A DNA stretch of 7,449 nucleotides, taken from assembly GCA_003695135.1 (NCBI GenBank), contig RFIR01000188.1:1-7449 (forward strand), written 5' to 3'. Both the position numbers and the translations under genes were made by a program. Numbering within the stretch: position 1 is the stretch's first letter; each line of letters begins with the position of its first letter. Shown piece by piece: positions 1 to 6,151 of the stretch. This DNA comes from Alphaproteobacteria bacterium. Its GTDB lineage: Bacteria; Pseudomonadota; Alphaproteobacteria; Rhodobacterales; Rhodobacteraceae. The notes under the pieces were generated by a model. The model was not told where the DNA came from. It ran no database searches and saw only the letters and a list, made by a program, of their open reading frames with translations.

Positions 1-709
1 AGAGCGCGTGCCGGGCCGGCTCGACATCGCCTATGGCGCCCATCCGCGCGAGCGGCTCGACCTGTTCGAACCCGAAGGCCCGCCGCGCGGTCTGGTCGTC
101 TTCATTCATGGCGGCTACTGGCTGCGCTTCGACAAGTCGAGCTGGTCCGATCTCGCCGAAGGCGTGCTGGCGCTGGGCTGGGCGGTGGCGCTGCCGGGCT
201 ACGTTCTGGCCCCCGAGGCGCGCATCCCCGAGATCACCGGCCAGATCGGCCGCGCGATCGGCGTGGCGGCGGGGCTGGTGGCCGGGCCGATCCGGCTGAC
301 CGGCCATTCGGCGGGCGGCCATCTGGCCAGCCGCATGATCTGCGACGACACCCCTCTGGCGCCCGATGTCGCGGACCGGGTCGAGCGGGTGGTCTCGATC
401 AGCGGCGTGCACGATCTGCGCCCGCTGAGGCTGCATTCGATGAATGAAAGCCTGCGGCTCGACGCCGAAACCGCCGCGGCCGAAAGCCCGGTGCTGCACG
501 CGCCGCTGACGGGGCGGGCGCTGATCGCCTGGGTCGGAGCGCATGAACGGCCCGAATTCCTGCGCCAGTCCGCCCTGCTGGCCGAGGCGTGGCGGGAAAA
601 AGGGCTCGCGGCCCGGCTGGTGGCCGAGCCCGAGCGGCATCACTTCGACGTCATCGACGGGCTGAAGGATCCCGCCCATCCGCTGGCGCAGGCGCTCGCC
701 GGGGCATAG
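1..709 (+). CDS. Alpha/beta hydrolase, arylformamidase-like (5' end outside window)
   Basis: This is a serine hydrolase of the alpha/beta fold whose reading frame is open from base 2, so the true start probably lies before the window. A GTG at 8-10 is the only early in-frame start, and the family normally has some 30-50 more N-terminal residues. Counting from that GTG, an oxyanion-hole motif HGGYW lies at residues 34-38 and the nucleophile elbow GHSAGGH at 99-105 (Ser101). A GAHERPEF segment at 177-184 may supply the acid (Glu180), and His211/His212 near the C-terminus is the catalytic His candidate. HGGYW with GHSAGGH is typical of kynurenine formamidase (AFMID-like) and BD-FAE esterases, so N-formylkynurenine hydrolysis is possible but unproven. 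It is on the opposite strand to the nir genes and overlaps the chelatase gene tail to tail, so it is unlikely to be part of the heme d1 pathway. Confidence 0.85.
   Translation, partial: ERVPGRLDIAYGAHPRERLDLFEPEGPPRGLVVFIHGGYWLRFDKSSWSDLAEGVLALGWAVALPGYVLAPEARIPEITGQIGRAIGVAAGLVAGPIRLTGHSAGGHLASRMICDDTPLAPDVADRVERVVSISGVHDLRPLRLHSMNESLRLDAETAAAESPVLHAPLTGRALIAWVGAHERPEFLRQSALLAEAWREKGLAARLVAEPERHHFDVIDGLKDPAHPLAQALAGA
640..709. other. 70-base tail-to-tail overlap of two convergent genes
   Basis: The plus-strand hydrolase ends with TAG at 707-709, while the minus-strand chelatase does not stop until TGA at 642-640, so both strands are coding here. The hydrolase side carries its catalytic-His region and C-terminus and is clearly constrained. 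The chelatase side encodes only its last 23 residues, which look unlike the CbiX fold. There is no room for a conventional intergenic terminator, and I see no obvious hairpin plus T-run for either gene. Confidence 0.75.
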
Positions 710-1458
710 CGTTCCGGCCCGGGCGTATCGGTCCCGGCGCGCTGGCCGAGGCGCTGCGCGATCAGCGCGGGGATGGCGGGATGGCTGCCGATGGGCGGGG
801 CGCGCAGCCCGCGAAAGCCGGCATCGTCGAGCGCCGCCGGCACGTCCCCGGCCACATGCCCGCCGCCGGCGGCGAAGAAGGGCAGGCAGATCGCGCGCGG
901 GCCGGCGTCGCGCGCGGCCTCGGCGATGCCGGGCGGCTCCTCGACGAAGCCGACCCGGATGCCGCCCAGCCGCAGCGCGCTGCCGATCCCGTCGGCAAAG
1001 CGCCGCGCGGCGCGGGCGGCGTTGAGGCTGCGGCCCGACCCGTGCGCGGCGACGATGAGGACGGTCGCTTCAGCCCGCCAGCCGCGTTCGGCGCAGGACC
1101 GGGCGACCTCCCCGGCCGCGAGGCCCGGCAGGGCGGGGTCGAGCCCGAGCGGCGGCAGGATCGCGGCGGCGCGTCCGGCGATCCGGCGCGAAAGCTCGCT
1201 GGCGGTGAACCAGCCATCGCTCATGAAAAGCGGATAGACCAGCGGCGGATGGGCGGCCTTCGCCAGCGCCGTGTCGAGGCTGCCGGGCATGGCCAGTGTC
1301 GCCCCCCGCACCCGGCCGCCGGGCCAGACCGCCTGCACGCGCCGGGCGAGCGCCGCGATCCCGGCCTCGGCCGGTTCCGGCTCCGACGGCTGACCGTGCG
1401 CGACGATCAGCGCCTCAGTGGCTGGTGCCCTCGGAGAAGGTGATCTTGTTCCAGACAT
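640..1458 (-). CDS. CbiX/SirB-type sirohydrochlorin chelatase, two-domain
   Basis: A 272-residue protein with two tandem CbiX-like halves. The C-terminal half looks complete: AAHGS at 137-141 (His139), FVEEPP at 171-176 and LPFFAAGGGHV at 192-202 (His201), the usual metal-binding His pair and acidic site of class II chelatases. The N-terminal half has LIVAHG (His21), but where the second His is expected it reads MSDGWFTASE (79-88), and its acidic segment is replaced by LAMPGSL, so it is probably degenerate. The family inserts iron or cobalt into sirohydrochlorin. As the last gene of a heme d1 operon it could make siroheme for the pathway (inference). The ATG at 1458 is preferred because of an upstream GGGAAAG; it overlaps the end of nirN by 44 bases. 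An ATG at 1521 is possible but would overlap more. Residues after about 240 form a non-conserved-looking tail, the last part antisense to the hydrolase gene. Confidence 0.83.
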   Translation of the reverse strand: MSGTRSPSPRAPATEALIVAHGQPSEPEPAEAGIAALARRVQAVWPGGRVRGATLAMPGSLDTALAKAAHPPLVYPLFMSDGWFTASELSRRIAGRAAAILPPLGLDPALPGLAAGEVARSCAERGWRAEATVLIVAAHGSGRSLNAARAARRFADGIGSALRLGGIRVGFVEEPPGIAEAARDAGPRAICLPFFAAGGGHVAGDVPAALDDAGFRGLRAPPIGSHPAIPALIAQRLGQRAGTDTPGPERYAPASACASGWAGSFSPSMTSK

Positions 1459-2974
1459 TGTACTTTCCCGAGGGCTTGCGCATCGGCAGGCGGGTGATCT
1501 CCTCGAGTGTGGCTGCGTCATAGACGATCACCGCCCCGTCATCCTCCCACACCGAGACCAGCGCGCGCGAGCCGTCGCGGGTGAACTCGACATGGGCCGC
1601 CGTCGCGCCCGGCACCGGGCGCAGGGTGCGCACGATCTTCAGCGTCTGCTTGTCGATGACGTGGATTTCATCGCGGTGAGGGCCGAAGAAGACATCGGCC
1701 CAGAAATAGGGCGTGTTCTCGTGGCTGCGCAGGAAGAAGCCGGGGCCGTCGGTCGCGATGGTGGCGATCAACTGCCAGTCCTCGGTGTCGATGACCGATA
1801 TCTTGCCCTCGCGCAGATGCGGGGTCGCCATTACCCGGTGGCCGTTGCGGATCCAGCTGATGCCGGAGCCGAGATGCGGCATGCCGGCCAGCGGCAGTTC
1901 CGCGATCTCGCGCCCGACATTGAGGTTGACGACCACCCCGCGGTCGCCGTCGCGGGCCGCGCCGATCAGGAAGCGGTAATCGGGGGTGAAGAAGAAGTCG
2001 TCGATCGGTTCGTCGAGAAGGATACGCCGGCGTGCGAACAGGCCCTGCTGGGCGCCAAGCCCCTCGACCATGCCAGCCTCGCGGCTGTGGACGAAACCCT
2101 CATAGACGGGCGGCGCATCGGGATCGGTGGCGATCTCCCATATCTCGGGGGCATCCTTCAGCGCGAGGATGAAGCTCTTGCGGACCGGCGCCTGATAGAC
2201 GGCCGAGACGCGGCTGGGCACCTGCCTGCGCGATATCACCGGGATGATGCGCGCGACCGACAGGTCCTCGGTGGCCAGGATCGTCAGGGTCATCGGCAGG
2301 TAGTTGGCGACCGCGAGCCACCTGCCGTCATGGCTGATGGCGATGTTGCGGCTGTTCAGCCCGGCGCGGATGCGGCCGACCTCGGCCAGCGACCACAGAT
2401 CGTATTTCTGCACCCAGCCATCGCGCGACATGATGAAGACGAAGCGCCCGTCGGGGGTGAATTTGGGGCCGCCATGGACGGCAAAGGGGGTGGGAAACCG
2501 GTCGAGCACCGCGAAGCTGTCGCCGTCGAGCACGCTGACATGGTGATCGCCGGTCTCCACGACCAGGGTGATGTTCATCGGATCGGCATCCCAGAGGGGC
2601 GCATCCGCCGGCGCGTAGTCGGGATTCAGCGCGAGGCTCGCGGCGATCTCCTCGGCCCCCCAATTCGGCACCTCGGCCAGCGGCGTGCGCAGATAGGCGG
2701 CCAGTTCGGCGATCCGGTCCGTGTCGAGCAGTTCGCCGAAGGCGGGCATCTGGGTCGCGGCGCGGCCATGGGCGATGACCGCCTCCAGCTTCGGCCCCCG
2801 CATGCGGCCCAGCGTCTGGGGGATCAGCGCCGGGCCGATCGCGCCCAGGCGCTGTGGCCCGTGGCAGCCGGCGCAATGCTCGGCATAGTCGGCAGCGGGA
2901 TCGGCGAGCGCGGGCGGGGCCAGAAGCGACAGGGCGAGGACGGCAGGAAGGGCCATCCGCGCCAGCAGGCCCAC
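1415..2974 (-). CDS. nirN: NirN, cytochrome c / d1-heme dihydro-heme d1 dehydrogenase
   Basis: A periplasmic protein of about 519 residues that, in characterised homologues, performs the last step of heme d1 synthesis, oxidising a propionate of dihydro-heme d1 to the acrylate. With the GTG start used here, residues 1-24 form a signal peptide (MGLLAR, a hydrophobic core, then PPALA). A class I cytochrome c domain follows with CAGCH at 34-38 and a probable axial Met76 in TQMPAF. From about residue 120 to the end is a cd1-type beta-propeller with conserved His in FAVHGG (His167), MPHLGSG (His367) and FLRSHENTPYFWAD (His418). The short c domain and the position after nirJ argue for NirN over the nitrite reductase NirS. 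The start is uncertain: TTG at 3007 would overlap nirJ by 8 bases and lengthen the n-region, and ATG at 2956 would leave the signal peptide without a basic n-region. The 3' end overlaps the chelatase gene. Confidence 0.93.
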   Translation of the reverse strand: MGLLARMALPAVLALSLLAPPALADPAADYAEHCAGCHGPQRLGAIGPALIPQTLGRMRGPKLEAVIAHGRAATQMPAFGELLDTDRIAELAAYLRTPLAEVPNWGAEEIAASLALNPDYAPADAPLWDADPMNITLVVETGDHHVSVLDGDSFAVLDRFPTPFAVHGGPKFTPDGRFVFIMSRDGWVQKYDLWSLAEVGRIRAGLNSRNIAISHDGRWLAVANYLPMTLTILATEDLSVARIIPVISRRQVPSRVSAVYQAPVRKSFILALKDAPEIWEIATDPDAPPVYEGFVHSREAGMVEGLGAQQGLFARRRILLDEPIDDFFFTPDYRFLIGAARDGDRGVVVNLNVGREIAELPLAGMPHLGSGISWIRNGHRVMATPHLREGKISVIDTEDWQLIATIATDGPGFFLRSHENTPYFWADVFFGPHRDEIHVIDKQTLKIVRTLRPVPGATAAHVEFTRDGSRALVSVWEDDGAVIVYDAATLEEITRLPMRKPSGKYNVWNKITFSEGTSH

Positions 2975-2999
2975 CGGGCCGCCCTGCCCGACCCGCCCC

Positions 3000-4214
3000 T
3001 CAGCCAAAGCGGTGCACCGGATCGTGGCGCTTGCCCCGGAACGGCGCGAGCGTCACCTCGCGGGCCTGTTCGACCCCGATCTCGGCATTGGTGAGATAGC
3101 AGGCCGGATCCTCGGCCCAGGGATCGCCGGTCAGCTGCAGCGCACGGATGCGGGTATTTCCGCCGCAGATGTCGCGGTGGGCGCAGGCGCCGCAGCGCCC
3201 CTTCAGCGGGCGCGGCCGGCGGCGCAGCTCGGCCAGCATCCGGTCGTCGCCGCTCCAGAGCTCGGAGAACGGCCGCTCCTTGACGCTGCCGATGGTGTAG
3301 TCCGACCAGTAGGTGTCGGGATGGACCCGGCCCTGCGTGTCGATATTGGCCACCCCGACGCCCGAGGAATTGCCGCCCCAGGCGGTCAGGTGATCGCGCA
3401 GATGGGCCACGCGCTCGGGCGCGAACCGCGCCGCGGCCCAGTTGAGAAAATAGACCGCATCGGCGTCGTTGTTGCCGGTGACGATGTCGAGCGGCGGGCC
3501 GCCCGATACCGCGGCCCATGCGCGCTCGATCAGCAGATCCATCGCGCTGCGGGTGGGGTCGTGCTCGGCATCCTCGCCGCGATGCTTGTCGCCCCGGCCG
3601 GCATAGACGAGATGCGAGAGATAGAACTTGTCCACCCCCTCGTCGTCGCAGAGCTTCAGGAGATCGGGCAGGTGGCGCGCATTGTCGCGGGTGAGCGTGA
3701 AGCGCAGACCCACCTTGATGCCGCGGGTCTTGCATTCGCGCACCCCGCGCAGGGCGGCGGCAAAGGCGCCCTCGACGCCGCGGAACCAGTCATTGGTGGC
3801 GCCGATGCCGTCGATCGAGATGCCCACATAGTCGAAGCCCGTCTCCGCCACCCGGTCGGCGTTCTCGCCGTGGATCCTGGTGCCGTTGGTCGAGAGCGCC
3901 AGCATCCGCACCAGTTCGCGCCCGCGCGCGGCGATCTCGAACAGGTCCCTCCGGTCGAGCGGCTCGCCGCCCGACAGGATCAGCGCCGGGATGCCGAAAC
4001 GGCCCAGATCCTCCAGTGTCGCCATCGCCTGGTCATGGCTCAGCTCGCCGGGGAAATCGACATCGGCCGAGACGGTGTAGCAATGCCGGCAGCGCAGGTT
4101 GCAGCGGCGGGTGAGGTTCCAGATCACCACCGGCTTGACCGGTCCCGCACCGCGGCGGAGGCGAACCGGGGTCGGTGCGACGAGCTGGTGCATGTATTCG
4201 GTCAGTCGGAACAT
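3000..4214 (-). CDS. nirJ: NirJ, radical SAM heme d1 biosynthesis protein
   Basis: A 404-residue cytoplasmic radical SAM enzyme that acts on the two propionate chains of 12,18-didecarboxysiroheme on the way to the oxo groups of heme d1. The N-terminal segment FRLTEYMHQLVAPTP is typical of NirJ. The radical SAM cluster motif is Cys38-x3-Cys42-x2-Cys45, followed by the SAM-binding GGEP at 82-85. The C-terminal SPASM-like region has Cys341-x2-Cys344-x5-Cys350 and Cys372, as expected for the auxiliary 4Fe-4S cluster of this family. The ATG at 4214 lies 4 bases after the nirH stop, with an AAGGGG ribosome-binding sequence at 4224-4229 inside the end of nirH. Length and all key residues are intact. 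The main alternative, a heme-decarboxylating AhbC/AhbD-type radical SAM protein, is disfavoured by the nir neighbours. Confidence 0.96.
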   Translation of the reverse strand: MFRLTEYMHQLVAPTPVRLRRGAGPVKPVVIWNLTRRCNLRCRHCYTVSADVDFPGELSHDQAMATLEDLGRFGIPALILSGGEPLDRRDLFEIAARGRELVRMLALSTNGTRIHGENADRVAETGFDYVGISIDGIGATNDWFRGVEGAFAAALRGVRECKTRGIKVGLRFTLTRDNARHLPDLLKLCDDEGVDKFYLSHLVYAGRGDKHRGEDAEHDPTRSAMDLLIERAWAAVSGGPPLDIVTGNNDADAVYFLNWAAARFAPERVAHLRDHLTAWGGNSSGVGVANIDTQGRVHPDTYWSDYTIGSVKERPFSELWSGDDRMLAELRRRPRPLKGRCGACAHRDICGGNTRIRALQLTGDPWAEDPACYLTNAEIGVEQAREVTLAPFRGKRHDPVHRFG

Positions 4215-4218
4215 CGGC

Positions 4219-4707
4219 TCATTCCCCTTGCCGCCGCAGCCGAAGCCCGGTCTTCTTCAGGATGCGCGTCGAATAGAGGATGTCGCTGCCGCGGCAGGCG
4301 GGCCCGAGCAGCGCCGCGATCATCTCGCGCTTGACCGCGACCTCGGCGCGGGTGGCGCCGTGGACCATGGCGAACAGGTTGTAGGGCCAGTCCGGCAGGG
4401 CGCGCGGCCGCTCGTAGCAATGGCTGACGAATTCGAGCGCGCCCACCTGCGGCCCGAGCGCCGGCAGCGCCGCATCCTCGACATCCCATACCGTCATGCC
4501 GTTGGCGATCATGCCCAGCCGGTAGTGATTGGGTGCGGCGGCGATGCGCCGGATCACCCCGGCCGCCTTGAGCCGCGCGAGGCGGTCCATCACCTCCGCC
4601 TCGCTCAGCCCGAGCTCGCCGGCAAGCGCGGCGAAGGGCCGGGCGACCAGCGGCAGCCCGGCCTGCGTCGCCTCGATCAGCCGGCGGTCTGTTGCGTCCG
4701 GGCTCAT
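4219..4707 (-). CDS. nirH: NirH, siroheme decarboxylase subunit
   Basis: A 162-residue Lrp/AsnC-like protein of the siroheme decarboxylase family (NirD/L/G/H, AhbA/B), which removes the C12 and C18 acetate carboxyls of siroheme in the cytoplasm. It opens with a winged-helix segment (about 1-55, with GLPLVARPFAALAGELG) followed by an AsnC-like ligand domain. Visible family motifs are NHYRLG (60-65), SHCYER (95-100), DWPYNLFAMVHG (106-117) and a basic C-terminus. It resembles the C-terminal half of NirDL more than NirG, because it shares CYER and the WPYxLxxMxH pattern. The ATG at 4707 overlaps the nirG stop in an ATGA junction, and the upstream Shine-Dalgarno is weak, so translation is probably coupled to nirG. 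It is assigned as NirH by its order between nirG and nirJ. Confidence 0.93.
   Translation of the reverse strand: MSPDATDRRLIEATQAGLPLVARPFAALAGELGLSEAEVMDRLARLKAAGVIRRIAAAPNHYRLGMIANGMTVWDVEDAALPALGPQVGALEFVSHCYERPRALPDWPYNLFAMVHGATRAEVAVKREMIAALLGPACRGSDILYSTRILKKTGLRLRRQGE
4224..4229 (-). promoter_or_regulatory. Ribosome-binding site for nirJ
   Basis: Minus-strand AAGGGG, 9 bases before the ATG at 4214, within the last codons of nirH. It supports the first ATG over the in-frame ATG seven codons further in. Confidence 0.5.
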
Positions 4708-5156
4708 GCCGCCACCCGGAAGCCGATGAAGAATTCCCTGAGCTTGGGAAAACGCAGGACGCGCAGCCCGGTCTCGGCCTCGATGCAATCGGCCACGCTT
4801 GCGATGCCGGCCGGATCCTCGGTCGCGAGCACGAACCACATGTTGAGCGCATGATCGCGGGCATAGTTGTGGGCGACCTCGGGATGGGCGTTCACCTGCG
4901 CGGCCACCGCCTCGAAGCGATCCTCGGGTACCGCCATCGCGCACAGGCAGAAGGCGCCGCCCATGGCCTCGGCGTCGTAGAAGGGACCGAAGCGGGTGAT
5001 CAGCCCGTCGGCCTTCATCCGCGCGAGCCTGGCGATCAGCTCGACCTCCTCGATCCCCAGTTCCGCGGCGACGGCGGCGAAGGGGCGGGCGCAGATCGGC
5101 AGGTCGTCCTGCATCCGGTTCAGGATTCGGCGGTCGGTGTCGTCGAGCGCGTTCAT
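4704..5156 (-). CDS. nirG: NirG, siroheme decarboxylase subunit
   Basis: A 150-residue Lrp/AsnC-like subunit of siroheme decarboxylase, predicted cytoplasmic, acting with NirDL and NirH on siroheme. A winged-helix part (about 5-55, with LPICARPFAAVAAELG) precedes an AsnC-like domain containing AHNYARDHALNMWFV (95-109), where His96, Tyr98, Arg100 and His102 are the candidate active-site or porphyrin-contact residues. The same HxYxRxH...WFV signature is in the N-terminal half of NirDL, so NirG is the D-type partner of NirH. The ATG at 5156 overlaps the nirDL stop as ATGA and is preceded by a near-perfect AAGGAGGTG. This strong site fixes the start well. Longer in-frame upstream starts exist, but they would run through nirDL coding sequence and are rejected. 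Confidence 0.94.
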   Translation of the reverse strand: MNALDDTDRRILNRMQDDLPICARPFAAVAAELGIEEVELIARLARMKADGLITRFGPFYDAEAMGGAFCLCAMAVPEDRFEAVAAQVNAHPEVAHNYARDHALNMWFVLATEDPAGIASVADCIEAETGLRVLRFPKLREFFIGFRVAA

Positions 5157-6151
5157 GCCGCACCTCCTTGCTTCACGGATATCAGGGCACCGGTCTGCTT
5201 GAAACATCTCAATGAAAACAGCGCGCGGTGCGGCACGCCGCGAAGGCCGGGCATCGCCGCGGCGCTCTCCAGCACCTCCAGCGCCTCGCGGCGCGAACGG
5301 GCGTGGATCATCGAATAGAGCCGGTAGGGCCAGATCCCCGGTGCCGGTTCGCGCTCGTAGCACAGCGTGACGCCGGGATGGGCGGCCAGTTGCGGACCGA
5401 CAGCATCGATCTCGCCTGCAGGCAGATCCCAGACCACCATCGCGTTGGCCCGCCAGCCGAGCGCGCGGTGACGGACGATCACGCCGAGCCGCGCGATCAC
5501 GCCGGCATCGAGAAGCGCGTCGATCCGGTCGCGGATCCCGGTCTCATCGCGTCCGAGCTCGGTGGCGATGGATGCAAACGGCGCGGGAACCAGCGGTAGC
5601 CCGCTGGTCAGCGCCTGCAGCAGTCGCCGGTCGCCCGGGCGGAGGGCCTCGGTCCGCGCCGGGCGGGCCGGCGGAACGGTGCGGGTCTCGCCCGTCAGCG
5701 AAAAGCCGAGATCGACGTTGAAGGGGCGGACCAGCGGCAGATCGAGCACCCTCAGCCCGCTTGCCCGTTCCACCCGCTCCAGCGCGGCATCGACATGGGC
5801 GCGGTCGGGGCCGGTGACGACGAACCACAGGTTGATCTCGTGTTCGCGCAGATAGGAATGGTTGACGCCCGGCTCCCGCCCGATGATCGCCGCCACCTCC
5901 TCGACCCGCTCGATCGGCGCGGCAATCGCGGCCAGCGTGCTCGACGATACGGTGTTCGGTGCACAGGTGCCGCCGACCCGCGTGATCCGGCCCGAATCCC
6001 GCATGCGCGCGAGGCGGGCGATGACCTCTGCCTCGTCGATGCCCAGCGCCGCCCCGATGCGCGCGAAGGGTCGCGCGACGACCGGAAACCCCCGCTGCCA
6101 GTCGTTGAGCAGGCTGCGGTCGACCGGATCGCTGACCAGCACCGGTTCCAT
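5153..6151 (-). CDS. nirDL: NirDL, fused siroheme decarboxylase subunits D and L
   Basis: A 332-residue fusion of two siroheme decarboxylase subunits, each a winged helix plus AsnC-like ligand domain. The D part is about residues 9-150 with VNHSYLREHEINLWFV (96-111; His98, Tyr100, Arg102, His104). The linker at about 151-170 is Pro/Ala/Arg-rich, and the L part is about 171-324 with RHRALG (227-232), CYERE (264-268) and IWPYRLYSMIH (273-283). Fused NirDL is known from several denitrifiers and is not a sequencing artefact here: the frame is continuous and lacks any internal stop. The ATG at 6151 shares one base with the nirF stop (TGATG), and only a weak GGGG lies upstream, so it is probably translated by coupling. 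With NirG and NirH it gives four decarboxylase domains in D-L-G-H order. The L half has Leu263 where NirH has a His. Confidence 0.94.
   Translation of the reverse strand: MEPVLVSDPVDRSLLNDWQRGFPVVARPFARIGAALGIDEAEVIARLARMRDSGRITRVGGTCAPNTVSSSTLAAIAAPIERVEEVAAIIGREPGVNHSYLREHEINLWFVVTGPDRAHVDAALERVERASGLRVLDLPLVRPFNVDLGFSLTGETRTVPPARPARTEALRPGDRRLLQALTSGLPLVPAPFASIATELGRDETGIRDRIDALLDAGVIARLGVIVRHRALGWRANAMVVWDLPAGEIDAVGPQLAAHPGVTLCYEREPAPGIWPYRLYSMIHARSRREALEVLESAAAMPGLRGVPHRALFSLRCFKQTGALISVKQGGAA
5161..5169 (-). promoter_or_regulatory. Strong ribosome-binding site for nirG
   Basis: Read on the minus strand this is AAGGAGGTG, near-perfect complementarity to the 16S 3' end, with its AGGAGG core 6 bases before the ATG at 5156. 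It lies within the last codons of nirDL, encoding part of the KQGGAA tail. It is the strongest Shine-Dalgarno in the cluster and decides the nirG start. Confidence 0.85.

Noticed and set aside
589..1443. Plus-strand frame of 284 codons downstream of the hydrolase
   Set aside because: It begins inside the hydrolase gene in another frame and is antisense to the chelatase; its Ala/Arg/Gly-rich sequence matches no family.
1415..2974. Cytochrome cd1 nitrite reductase NirS in place of NirN
   Set aside because: The c domain is short, the gene sits after nirJ at the biosynthetic end of the cluster, and the propeller has NirN-like segments, so NirN fits better.
1418..3094. Long plus-strand open frame (558 codons) opposite nirN
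   Set aside because: It is the antisense shadow of nirN in high-GC DNA; the translation is low-complexity, rich in Arg, Ala, Gly and Asp, and has no recognisable domain.
3012..4334. Long plus-strand open frame (440 codons) opposite nirJ and nirH
   Set aside because: It spans two well-supported minus-strand genes and shows no protein family motif, so it is a composition artefact.
5157..5363. N-terminal extension of the nirG frame upstream of 5156
   Set aside because: It overlaps the nirDL coding sequence, lacks homology to the family, and a near-perfect Shine-Dalgarno marks the ATG at 5156.
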